Source of the DNA: an uncultured Bacteroidales bacterium
GTDB lineage: Bacteria > Bacteroidota > Bacteroidia > Bacteroidales > Paludibacteraceae
Assembly (NCBI GenBank): GCA_903873355.1
Contig: CAIQOG010000473.1
Location: forward strand, 1-6,079
DNA: 6,079 bases
Direction of reading: 5' to 3'
Each line of letters opens with the position of its first letter. Position 1 is the stretch's first letter. A program made the translations under genes and the position numbers. Below are positions 1 through 6,079 of the stretch, piece by piece. The notes beneath the pieces were generated by a model. That model saw only the letters and a list, made by a program, of their open reading frames with translations, ran no database searches and had not been told where the DNA came from.

Positions 1-284
1 ACACAAACGAACAGTTTGCCTATTTCCGTAAACATAAGGATGATTTATTGCTAATAGTTCTGAATTTTGACGATAAACATCTTGATACAAATGTCTGTTT
101 TCCTAAAGAGGCTTTTGAATATCTTAAACTGAAAGAAGGTAAGAGTTATCATGTAACAGATTTACTGGATGAGAATAATAAATTACCTGTGTTCAGGCTC
201 ACAACAACAGAGCCACTGACTCTGAATATGCCGGCATGGAGAGGATTGATTCTGAAACTGACAGTTGCTAACAGTGATTTATAA
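1..284 (+). CDS. C-terminal fragment of a probable GH13 alpha-amylase-family glycoside hydrolase (5'-truncated by window edge)
   Basis: The reading frame is open from base 3 to the TAA at 282-284, giving about 93 residues with no start visible, so the gene begins before the window. The fragment reads TNEQFAYFRKHKDDLLLIVL and continues with LNFDD, a KEAFEYL segment, a VTDLL motif and a closing WRGLILKL. This pattern (residues before a short beta-strand LLLIVLNF, then alternating strands ending in G-x-I-L-K-L) is typical of the all-beta C-terminal domain after the (beta/alpha)8 barrel of GH13 alpha-amylases and maltogenic or trehalose-forming relatives. The catalytic Asp/Glu/Asp lie upstream and cannot be seen, so the specificity is unknown. 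A shorter start at the TTG at 48 is unlikely because homology-like sequence continues upstream of it. The nearby malQ would fit an alpha-glucan role. The GH13 assignment is an inference from fold-like pattern only. Confidence 0.62.
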   Translation, partial: TNEQFAYFRKHKDDLLLIVLNFDDKHLDTNVCFPKEAFEYLKLKEGKSYHVTDLLDENNKLPVFRLTTTEPLTLNMPAWRGLILKLTVANSDL

Positions 285-333
285 TTACACCAAAGTTGTA
301 TAATTCAATTTTCTGTCTCATTTTTTTGCTTCA

Positions 334-366
334 ATTGCATAAATCCAATTAAAAAAGCTATTTTTG
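334..366 (+). promoter_or_regulatory. Candidate Bacteroidetes-type promoter for the amino acid permease
   Basis: TATTTTTG at 359-366 matches the Bacteroidetes -7 consensus TAnnTTTG exactly. ATTG at 334-337, 21 bases upstream, is a one-mismatch version of the -33 element TTTG. Transcription would start near 373 and leave a leader of roughly 80 bases before the permease ATG. The -7 element overlaps the left arm of an inverted repeat at 354-395. In AT-rich DNA such matches arise by chance, so this is a candidate only. Confidence 0.35.
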
Positions 367-395
367 CGTTCAAAAAATTGCAGATTAATAGCTTT
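354..395. repeat. 9-bp inverted repeat with a nested hairpin in the permease leader region
   Basis: AAAGCTATT (354-362) is the exact reverse complement of AATAGCTTT (387-395), with 24 bases between the arms. Inside it, TTTTTG (361-366) and CAAAAA (371-376) form a second 6-bp stem closed by a CGTT loop. The two stems share bases 361-362, so they partly compete. The left arms coincide with the candidate -7 element. It could be an operator, an RNA structure or chance; the sequence alone does not decide. Confidence 0.3.
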
Positions 396-455
396 CCAGC
401 CTATATTATTTCAAATTGAACATAACAGGAAGGCATAAAGAACCCATCAAAATTT

Positions 456-2003
456 ATGTATAAAGAACTATTCAGAAGAAAAACACTTACGCAACTATTT
501 GCTGAAGCCGAAAGTACCGAGCACGGTCTGAAACGTCATCTGGGGCCATGGAATCTAACTTTTCTAGGCATTGGTGCGGTAATTGGAGCAGGGATTTTTG
601 TATTAACCGGTCAGGCTGCTGCACAATATGCAGGTCCTGCCATCGTGATTTCATTTATTATTTCAGGACTTGCCTGTGCTTTTGCCGGATTGTGTTATGC
701 CGAGTTTGCAGCTATGATTCCGATTGCAGGAAGTGCTTATACCTATTCATATGCCACCATGGGCGAGTTTTTCGCATGGATTATTGGCTGGGATTTAATT
801 CTGGAATATCTTTTTGCTGCGTCAACTGTGGCAGTCGGATGGTCGGGTTATGTGGTGAGTTTTCTCAACGATTTTGGCATTATTATTCCACCTCAACTTT
901 CGGCAGCTACAGGTACTGTTCTGATGAATGTGCCTGACATGGGCTGGAAACCGGAAACAGCTCAACTTATTCAATCACTTGCTTCAAAGGGCATTCAGGC
1001 GGCGTCACTCGAACATGTAACTGCCGTAATTAATATTCCTGCCATGTTTGTGGTTGCTGTTATAGCTATTTTGCTGGTTGTTGGTATTAAAGAATCGGCC
1101 AACTTCAATAACGTAATGGTAATCGTAAAACTTGCGGTTATTGTACTGTTTATCGGAATCGGATTTTTCTTTGTAAAATCAATGAACTGGACACCATTTA
1201 TTCCAAAAAATACAGGTGTTTCCGGCCATTTTGGATGGAGTGGAATTCTGCGTGGGGCGGGAGTAATATTCTTTGCTTATATTGGATTTGATGCTGTGTC
1301 GACTGCAGCACAGGAAACCAAAAATCCTCAACGTGATATGCCGGTGGGTATTATGGCTTCACTTAGCATATCTACTATATTGTATATTTTGGTGGCCATT
1401 GTACTTACCGGAATTGTGAGCTATACCACACTTAATGTAGCTGACCCGATTGCTGTAGGAGTTAATGCAATGGGTTCGTCTATGTTCTGGTTGCGGCCAA
1501 TCATTAAAATTGCTGCAATAGCCGGATTAAGTTCAGTGGTATTGGTTATGCTAATGGGACAACCACGTATCTTTTTCTCCATGTCAAAGGATGGTTTATT
1601 ACCACCAATATTTTCCAAAGTTCATCCAAAATTTAAAACACCCTATATCAGTACAATTATTACCTGCTCCGTGGCAATGGTTATTGCCGGAACTTTGCCA
1701 ATAAGTATTTTGGGTGAACTGGTTTCAATAGGAACTTTGCTGGCATTTGCAATAGTTTGTATCAGCATTATTCTGTTACGAAAAACACAACCCGATGTAC
1801 CTCGTCCTTTTAAAACACCGTGGGTGCCTGTAATTCCAATTCTTGGTGCATTAGTTTGTTTTGCACAAATGGTTTCTTTGCCTCTGGATACTTGGATTCG
1901 TCTGGTAGTATGGATGTTGATAGGATTCTTTATTTATTTCTTATATGGAAGAAAACATAGCCATATCAGAAACAAACCGGACACAACAAATAAACTGAAA
2001 TAA
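456..2003 (+). CDS. APC-superfamily amino acid permease, CAT/YfnA-like
   Basis: A 515-residue inner-membrane protein predicted to import amino acids, probably by proton symport. About 12 hydrophobic segments are visible. TM1 carries the unwound-helix substrate motif GIGAVIGAGIFVLTG (38-52). The conserved TM2-TM3 stretch YAEFAAMIPIAGSAYTYSYA lies at 81-100. TM6 carries FFAYIGFDAVST (272-283), followed by QETKNPQRDMP. The loop after TM8 reads GQPRIFFSMSKDGLLP (368-383). The C-terminal RPFKTPWVPVIP (450-461) and two closing helices match the AA_permease_C domain typical of the CAT family. Lys225 in the predicted TM5 (VIVKLAVI) aligns by eye with the lysine that replaces the sodium site in ApcT-type proteins, which suggests proton coupling; this is inference. 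An additional hydrophilic stretch of about 35-40 residues (roughly 151-188) separates TM4 and TM5. The ATG at 456 is the first usable in-frame start after the stop at 423-425. No Shine-Dalgarno lies at normal distance. It appears monocistronic, ending before a strong stem-loop. The exact substrate is not determinable; alanine, branched-chain or cationic amino acids are all possible. Confidence 0.93.
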   Translation: MYKELFRRKTLTQLFAEAESTEHGLKRHLGPWNLTFLGIGAVIGAGIFVLTGQAAAQYAGPAIVISFIISGLACAFAGLCYAEFAAMIPIAGSAYTYSYATMGEFFAWIIGWDLILEYLFAASTVAVGWSGYVVSFLNDFGIIIPPQLSAATGTVLMNVPDMGWKPETAQLIQSLASKGIQAASLEHVTAVINIPAMFVVAVIAILLVVGIKESANFNNVMVIVKLAVIVLFIGIGFFFVKSMNWTPFIPKNTGVSGHFGWSGILRGAGVIFFAYIGFDAVSTAAQETKNPQRDMPVGIMASLSISTILYILVAIVLTGIVSYTTLNVADPIAVGVNAMGSSMFWLRPIIKIAAIAGLSSVVLVMLMGQPRIFFSMSKDGLLPPIFSKVHPKFKTPYISTIITCSVAMVIAGTLPISILGELVSIGTLLAFAIVCISIILLRKTQPDVPRPFKTPWVPVIPILGALVCFAQMVSLPLDTWIRLVVWMLIGFFIYFLYGRKHSHIRNKPDTTNKLK

Positions 2004-2038
2004 CAGAAAACCGGTTTCTGAAAAAGTAATTAATGTGT

Positions 2039-2073
2039 AATAGGCTGTCTCAAATATCTTGGGACAGCCTATT
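2039..2073. terminator. Stem-loop terminator between convergent permease and malQ
   Basis: AATAGGCTGTCTCAA (2039-2053) pairs with TTGGGACAGCCTATT (2059-2073) over 15 bp around the 5-base loop ATATC. The only imperfection is T2050 opposite G2062: a tolerated U-G wobble in plus-strand RNA but an A-C mismatch in minus-strand RNA. The hairpin is therefore better suited to stopping permease transcription, though it probably serves malQ too. The tail on either side is not a clean T-run (ATTCAATC on plus). Stems built on GGCTGTC...GACAGCC are familiar as terminators in Bacteroidales genomes. Confidence 0.8.
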
Positions 2074-2100
2074 ATTCAATCAGTTATAAAGATCCTGCTA

Positions 2101-4800
2101 TTAGCGACCGGATTGAGTAATATAATTTCGTAATTCGGAGTTGAAATCATCTTTCTCGAGTAACTCTTCCATATACAAATGCATACGGTATCGCCAGCTG
2201 TGCATAGAGTTCGAAGGAACATTGATTCGTTCTTCGTGTGGATTTTGACCTCGTACTGAGTCAGAAATACTCAATAAATCCTGCATTTGGAATATGCTCC
2301 ACATAGCAGGTGAATAAAGATGTTGTAACAGAATATCACGGCAAATCCACCAATCACAGAAAAATGGTGCAGTTCCCCAATGTCCGAGTTGTGAGTTGAA
2401 GAAACGCTGTGTTACGCTTCGATCTTCTTCCCACCAGCCACGAATCGTACTCATATCATGAGTTGAAGGAGTAACAACTGAGAGATATGGAGCATCGGCA
2501 GGATGGAAGAATTCAATTTTATTTGATTTAGGTGCCCGTTGAACTTCCAGACTTAGAATTCCCAAATTATTCATAACCGAAGTTACACATGGTGTCATTA
2601 ATCCAAGGTCTTCACCACAAATCAGCATATTGGTAGCACGTTTCAGCCCGGGGAGTTTATTCATACCTGACTGATACCAGTTTGAATCCTGACGTTTAAA
2701 GAAATAATCCACGTAAATATCATTCAAACGGTCTTTGGTGTAACCATCCAAATCGCGGTAAGTGCGAAGAGATTGCATCCCGAAACGAGGGTAGAATTGA
2801 GTAGAGTTACTTCCTTCCACTTCAAAGAACAGCACGTTGGAAATCAAATCGAACAGTCCCCACTTCACACGTTCAGAAATAAGTCCTTCTTTAAATTTAT
2901 TTTCAACAGCAAGTTGAGTGCTATATTCGTCATTCAGGCGGAAAATCCAACCATTTTCAATTTCCAGACAGTTTACTTTCACCCAGTTAGTTTCCTCCCC
3001 AAAGAAATCCCAAAGGATTGAGTCAGTGATATAGGGTTTGCAATATCGGTTATAATCGAACCAAAGCCCTTTTTCCGAAAATTCATTGATATGAACCGGT
3101 ACCGAAGGATTCAAATGTCCCATGATGCCTTCAACCTGATTAGTCGGAATTTGCCAGATACGGAAGAATCCGAGTATGTGGTCAATCCGGAAGGTGTCAA
3201 AATAGTTAGACATTTGTGAGAATCGTTTTTTCCACCAGTCGAAGTCGGTGCGTTCCATTAGTTCCCAGTTGTAAGTCGGTAATTCCCAGTTCTGTCCTTT
3301 AATGGCAAACATATCGGGCGGAGCGCCGGCCTGCATATTCATGTGGAAGAGTTCGGGATTTACCCAGGTGTCCACACTATTACGGTTTACTCCGATTGGA
3401 ATGTCACCTTTCAGTACTACGCCATGTTTATGAGCATAACTGGCAGCGTCTGAAAGTTGCAGGTGCAGGTGGTATTGAATGAAATAATTGGCTGCAATAT
3501 CGTCGAAATGTGGTTGTTTTGAATCTGAAAAATCTGCAATTTTCTTTTTGTCGAATTGAGCATAATCATCCCATTGACGGTAATCAGATGTGCCAAATTT
3601 ATCACGCAAAACGCAGTAAGCTGCATAAGGCGCAAGCCAGTATTCATTATTTTTGAAAAATGCTTTGTAATCTTTGCTTTTCAGGAATTTTTCCTTTTGT
3701 TGGAGGTATAATTCGCGGGCATATTCAAGTTTGTAGTTAATTACATCAAGGAATGCAATCAGTTCCAATTTATTTAGTTCCTCTTTTTTTGAATCATAAA
3801 TTTGTTGTAATGGATTTGTATCGGGTAGTTTTCCGATTGCCTCTAAGTTCAGAAATAAAGGATTCAATGCAAAGGCCGAGATGGCAGCATAAGGCAGTAC
3901 ATCGGCCTCGGTATGCGTTCCAATGGTATCGTTGAGTGGAAGAACCTGAATCAACTTCAACCCAACCTTTTGAGCCCATTGAACCAGCAATTTCATGTCT
4001 TCAAAATCGCCAACACCAAAACTGTTGTGGGTGCGAATGCTGAAAACAGGTAGTCCTACACCGGCACCTTTCCAGGAATGATTGGTGATTTGTACAAAAC
4101 CATCGGCTTTTTGAATAATAGTTTTCTTCGAATTATAAACCGGAACTATATGATCGGGACCTAATTCGAAATACCTGAACTGATTTGTTTCAGCATCGCA
4201 AATCCCATATTTATAATGAACTTCGTGCTTAACTTTGCTCAAGTCGAGTTTTGCAAACCAGTAATTTTCAGTTGATTTAGTTAGTAATACGGGATTTCCG
4301 GTCGACCAGTTACCGAGTTGTTCACAATCACCAATAATACAAAGAACTTCATCTTTGCCTATTAATGGCATTTTTACACTGAAAATATGGGTGTATTTTT
4401 TTGGTTGAACCGAATTTTCGTCAACTTCTGGAGTATCATTTTTTAGCAATACATCCTGAAAGGGAGTTGATAAGAAAACGTTTTCGATACTCGATGGCGA
4501 ATTCCAGGAATCAATGCAGAAAAAATGCTCCGTCTTTGCCGGATTTAGTACGAGTGTACGGCCAATTCCCCATTCTTCATCGTATTTTCCGGTATGCTCG
4601 TTGTAAAGAATATATTTGTACGACAGACTTAATTCTGTTTCCTTACTTAGCTCAATTTCACCCGTCCATGCTTCAGGAGACTGAAAATTCAACTGTAATG
4701 CTTTCGATAAATCATTATTTCCTAATTCGGGAATATTTCCGCTCACAAGCAACCGCTGTCCCCAAAAAGTAAAATAAGATATTTTAAAGTGTAATTTCAT
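2101..4800 (-). CDS. malQ: 4-alpha-glucanotransferase (amylomaltase), GH77 with two N-terminal CBM20 modules, DPE2-like
   Basis: A cytoplasmic enzyme (no signal peptide seen) that transfers alpha-1,4-glucan chains between maltodextrins and releases glucose. The protein is 899 residues from the ATG at 4800-4798. Two CBM20-like starch-binding modules come first: about 1-97 (LLVSGNIPELG at 17-27, KYILY, DEEWG) and about 137-225 (IIGDCEQLGNW at 155-165, HYKYGI). The GH77 barrel starts near 245 (GVGLPVFSIRTHNSFGVGDF). Predicted catalytic residues are the nucleophile Asp540 (FDTFRIDHILGFFR), the acid/base Glu730 (LICGEDLG) and the stabiliser Asp782 (TPSTHDMSTIRG), matching Asp293, Glu340 and Asp395 of Thermus amylomaltase. 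The gap between nucleophile and acid/base is 190 residues against 47 in Thermus, so an insertion of about 143 residues splits the catalytic domain, as in plant DPE2. A start 24 codons upstream (4872) is open, but it gives an unconserved, low-complexity extension and would lie upstream of the candidate -7 element. MKLHFKISYF is the expected beginning of the first CBM20. Confidence 0.95.
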   Translation of the reverse strand: MKLHFKISYFTFWGQRLLVSGNIPELGNNDLSKALQLNFQSPEAWTGEIELSKETELSLSYKYILYNEHTGKYDEEWGIGRTLVLNPAKTEHFFCIDSWNSPSSIENVFLSTPFQDVLLKNDTPEVDENSVQPKKYTHIFSVKMPLIGKDEVLCIIGDCEQLGNWSTGNPVLLTKSTENYWFAKLDLSKVKHEVHYKYGICDAETNQFRYFELGPDHIVPVYNSKKTIIQKADGFVQITNHSWKGAGVGLPVFSIRTHNSFGVGDFEDMKLLVQWAQKVGLKLIQVLPLNDTIGTHTEADVLPYAAISAFALNPLFLNLEAIGKLPDTNPLQQIYDSKKEELNKLELIAFLDVINYKLEYARELYLQQKEKFLKSKDYKAFFKNNEYWLAPYAAYCVLRDKFGTSDYRQWDDYAQFDKKKIADFSDSKQPHFDDIAANYFIQYHLHLQLSDAASYAHKHGVVLKGDIPIGVNRNSVDTWVNPELFHMNMQAGAPPDMFAIKGQNWELPTYNWELMERTDFDWWKKRFSQMSNYFDTFRIDHILGFFRIWQIPTNQVEGIMGHLNPSVPVHINEFSEKGLWFDYNRYCKPYITDSILWDFFGEETNWVKVNCLEIENGWIFRLNDEYSTQLAVENKFKEGLISERVKWGLFDLISNVLFFEVEGSNSTQFYPRFGMQSLRTYRDLDGYTKDRLNDIYVDYFFKRQDSNWYQSGMNKLPGLKRATNMLICGEDLGLMTPCVTSVMNNLGILSLEVQRAPKSNKIEFFHPADAPYLSVVTPSTHDMSTIRGWWEEDRSVTQRFFNSQLGHWGTAPFFCDWWICRDILLQHLYSPAMWSIFQMQDLLSISDSVRGQNPHEERINVPSNSMHSWRYRMHLYMEELLEKDDFNSELRNYITQSGR

Positions 4801-4850
4801 AAAGTTTTGATTAATAAAACTATAGAAAATGATTTGTTTTTTATGCATTT

Positions 4851-4858
4851 CAAAAATA
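4851..4858 (-). promoter_or_regulatory. Candidate -7 element for malQ
   Basis: Read on the minus strand this is TATTTTTG, an exact match to the Bacteroidetes -7 consensus TAnnTTTG and identical to the element proposed for the permease. Transcription would begin around 4844 and leave about 45 bases before the malQ ATG, which supports the start at 4800. The -33 partner is weak: the nearest is ATTG (minus strand, 4886-4883) at a long 24-base spacing. A second minus-strand match, TATATTTG at 4971-4964 with GTTG 23 bases upstream, is an alternative. Confidence 0.4.
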
Positions 4859-4867
4859 CTGCTATTT

Positions 4868-4878
4868 TGCAAGTTGCA
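4868..4878. promoter_or_regulatory. Short inverted repeat TGCAA-n-TTGCA in the malQ promoter spacer
   Basis: TGCAAGTTGCA is a perfect 5-bp inverted repeat around one base. For malQ it lies between the candidate -7 element and the place where a -33 element would be, a normal position for a repressor site. Short palindromes are common by chance and there is no second copy in the window to support it. Confidence 0.2.
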
Positions 4879-4914
4879 TTTTCAATATCTTAAATAACTT
4901 AGCTTTTTTAATTT

Positions 4915-4924
4915 CAAACGTTTG
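4915..4924. promoter_or_regulatory. LacI/GalR-type operator-like palindrome in the malQ-prs divergent region
   Basis: CAAACGTTTG is a perfect 10-bp palindrome with the central CG flanked by A/T that is characteristic of LacI-family operators. With flanks (TTTCAAACGTTTGCGG, 4912-4927) it agrees at 12 of 16 positions with the Escherichia coli PurR operator consensus. It lies about 70 bases upstream of the nearer malQ start point, or just downstream of the alternative one, and about 150 bases upstream of the proposed prs start point. Control of malQ by a sugar-responsive LacI-family protein is the simpler reading; the regulator is not in the window. Confidence 0.33.
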
Positions 4925-5057
4925 CGGAAACTCATCCATTGTTTAGATTTTAGCTGATGTTGACAAATATAAATTTCAATTATAAATGTATTTTCAACTC
5001 ATAAATATTCATTTGATATTTCTATGGATTTATGCCATTTTTTATGATTATATTCTG

Positions 5058-5065
5058 TACTTTTG
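5058..5065 (+). promoter_or_regulatory. Candidate -7 element for prs
   Basis: TACTTTTG matches TAnnTTTG exactly. Transcription would begin near 5072, giving a leader of about 27 bases before the prs ATG. The -33 side is poor; TATG at 5031-5034 (23-base spacing) is the closest. The element covers the TTG at 5063 that would otherwise extend the prs reading frame, so it argues against that start. Confidence 0.5.
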
Positions 5066-5098
5066 CAGAAAATTTTTCAACCTTCATTCCTTCTTCAC

Positions 5099-6043
5099 AT
5101 GCAGGCTACAAATTCACAATTCAAAGTATTCTCTGGTACAAAAAGTCGTTATCTTGCCGAAAAAATCTGTCAAAGTTTAGATTGTCAACTTGGAAACATG
5201 AATATTCAGCATTTCTCCGATGGTGAATTTGCAGTTTCGTACGAAGAATCAATTCGTGGACAATACATTTATCTTGTTCAGTCTACTTTTCCAAATTCTG
5301 ATAACCTAATGGAATTGTTATTGATGATTGATGCCGCCAAAAGGGCTTCAGCATACAAAATCATAGCAGTTATTCCTTACTTTGGCTGGGCGCGTCAGGA
5401 CAGAAAAGATAAACCACGCGTATCGATCGGTGCCAAACTGATTGCTGATATGCTATGTGTGGCAGGAGTTGACAGGGTTATCACTATGGATTTACATGCC
5501 GACCAGATTCAGGGTTTCTTTAATATACCGGTGGATCATATGTATGGTTCTTCAATTTTTATTCCGTATATAAAATCGCTGAAATTGAAAAACCTTGTAA
5601 TTGCATCGCCTGATGTGGGTGGCTCAAAACGTGCCGGATCGTATTCAAAATACCTTGGAGTACCTTTGGTAATTTGCTATAAAACGCGTGAACGTGCTAA
5701 TGTGGTAGGCGAAATGACGATTATCGGTGAAGTGTACGGAAAAGATGTGATTATAGTCGACGATATGGTGGATACAGCAGGAACGCTGTGCAAAGCAGCT
5801 GATATTATGAAAGCCAAGGGTGCTCGTAGTGTCAGAGCAATTGTATCGCATGGTGTGATGTCCGGTGAGGCTGCTGAGCGGGTTGTTAATTCGTCACTTG
5901 AGGAGATTGCATTTACCGATTCTATTCCATTTGATCTTGAACGTTGTTCGAAAGTAAAAATTCTTTCTATTGCCGAAATGTTTGCTGACACTATTTTCCG
6001 TGTCCAGGAACATAAATCTATTAGTGAGCAATATCTCTTATAA
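5099..6043 (+). CDS. prs: Ribose-phosphate pyrophosphokinase (PRPP synthase), class I
   Basis: A cytoplasmic enzyme transferring pyrophosphate from ATP to ribose 5-phosphate to make PRPP for purine, pyrimidine, NAD, histidine and tryptophan synthesis. The protein is 314 residues, the usual family length, and complete. Visible motifs: FSDGE (39-43) and EESIRG (49-54) in the N-terminal half; the ATP-binding segment YFGWARQDRK (94-103); DLHADQIQGFF (131-141) with the Mg-binding His133; PDVGG (171-175); the catalytic flexible loop YKTRERANVV (194-203), keeping Lys195 and Arg197 that match the catalytic Lys and Arg of the Bacillus subtilis enzyme; and the PRPP loop VDDMVDTAGT (220-229) binding the ribose phosphate. 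The loop reads YKTRER where Bacillus and Escherichia have DKRRPR; I take this as a lineage variant, not a defect. The ATG at 5099 starts MQATNSQFKVFSGT at the expected position. A TTG start at 5063 would add 12 residues but overlaps the promoter. It is divergent from malQ and has no evident partner downstream in the window. Confidence 0.97.
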   Translation: MQATNSQFKVFSGTKSRYLAEKICQSLDCQLGNMNIQHFSDGEFAVSYEESIRGQYIYLVQSTFPNSDNLMELLLMIDAAKRASAYKIIAVIPYFGWARQDRKDKPRVSIGAKLIADMLCVAGVDRVITMDLHADQIQGFFNIPVDHMYGSSIFIPYIKSLKLKNLVIASPDVGGSKRAGSYSKYLGVPLVICYKTRERANVVGEMTIIGEVYGKDVIIVDDMVDTAGTLCKAADIMKAKGARSVRAIVSHGVMSGEAAERVVNSSLEEIAFTDSIPFDLERCSKVKILSIAEMFADTIFRVQEHKSISEQYLL

Positions 6044-6079
6044 TCAGACTAAAAAACACACGCAATAAAAAAGAGCAAA

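Noticed and set aside
283..305. Possible hairpin after the glycoside hydrolase stop (AATTA/TAATT arms)
   Set aside because: Only five consecutive A/T pairs followed by interrupted pairing; too weak to call a terminator.
427..433. AGGAAGG as a Shine-Dalgarno for the permease
   Set aside because: It ends 22 bases before the ATG, too far for a ribosome-binding site, and Bacteroidetes genes generally lack one.
435..468. Direct repeat ATAAAGAAC at 435-443 and 460-468 across the permease start
   Set aside because: Nine AT-rich bases, two copies only, 25 bases apart; most likely chance.
548..937. 129-residue open frame inside the permease gene
   Set aside because: It overlaps a clear membrane-protein gene in another frame, is cysteine- and arginine-rich low-plausibility protein, and resembles no family.
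2004..2020. Second small hairpin CAGAAA/TTTCTG directly after the permease stop
   Set aside because: Only 6 bp, mostly A/T, followed by an A-run on the plus strand, so not a terminator by itself; the stem at 2039-2073 is far stronger.
4401..4772. 123-residue plus-strand open frame opposite the malQ N-terminus
   Set aside because: It lies antisense to the well-supported CBM20 coding region and shows no recognisable domain; a by-product of codon bias.
4801..4872. 24-codon N-terminal extension of malQ to an ATG at 4872
   Set aside because: The extension would be transcribed from upstream of the candidate -7 element, has no domain match, and the protein core begins naturally at the ATG at 4800.
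5003..5021. AAATAT/ATATTT inverted repeat upstream of prs
   Set aside because: Arms consist only of A and T in an AT-rich gap; expected by chance.
5063..5098. TTG start adding 12 residues to prs
   Set aside because: The codon is part of the proposed -7 element, and the ATG at 5099 gives the usual family length and N-terminus.
5677..5991. 104-residue minus-strand open frame opposite prs
   Set aside because: It is antisense to the conserved catalytic and PRPP-loop region of prs, has no family resemblance and no promoter.

Overview
The window looks like an ordinary chromosomal stretch from a member of the Bacteroidetes, probably order Bacteroidales. Three things point there. The coding DNA is moderately AT-rich and no Shine-Dalgarno sequence sits in front of the start codons. 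Several intergenic regions carry the Bacteroidetes -7 promoter element TAnnTTTG. The proteins also have a Bacteroidales flavour: an amylomaltase with two N-terminal starch-binding modules and a split catalytic domain, and a Bacteroidetes-like ribose-phosphate pyrophosphokinase. The genus cannot be fixed from the sequence alone.

Layout: (1) 1-284, plus strand, the C-terminal end of a glycoside hydrolase that best resembles the beta-sandwich domain closing a GH13 alpha-amylase-type enzyme. The catalytic part lies outside the window. (2) 285-455, a non-coding gap with a candidate promoter and an inverted repeat. (3) 456-2003, plus strand, a 12-segment APC-superfamily amino acid permease of the cationic amino acid transporter (CAT/YfnA-like) branch. 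(4) 2004-2100, a convergent gap with a strong 15-bp stem-loop, the probable terminator. (5) 2101-4800, minus strand, malQ, an 899-residue 4-alpha-glucanotransferase of the DPE2-like type. (6) 4801-5098, a 298-bp divergent regulatory region with candidate promoters in both directions and two palindromes. (7) 5099-6043, plus strand, prs, ribose-phosphate pyrophosphokinase, complete. (8) 6044-6079, a short tail with nothing recognisable.

The genes do not form one operon. The GH13 fragment and malQ both act on alpha-1,4-glucans (starch, glycogen, maltodextrins) and would complement each other functionally, but they lie on opposite strands with a transporter between them. prs is a housekeeping gene supplying PRPP for nucleotide, histidine, tryptophan and NAD synthesis, and the permease is a stand-alone transporter unit. 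I see no mobile element, CRISPR array, RNA gene or phage signature. I found no convincing evidence of a novel system. The points most worth checking are the LacI-type palindrome in the malQ/prs divergent region, the DPE2-like architecture of MalQ, and the overlapping hairpins at the permease promoter.
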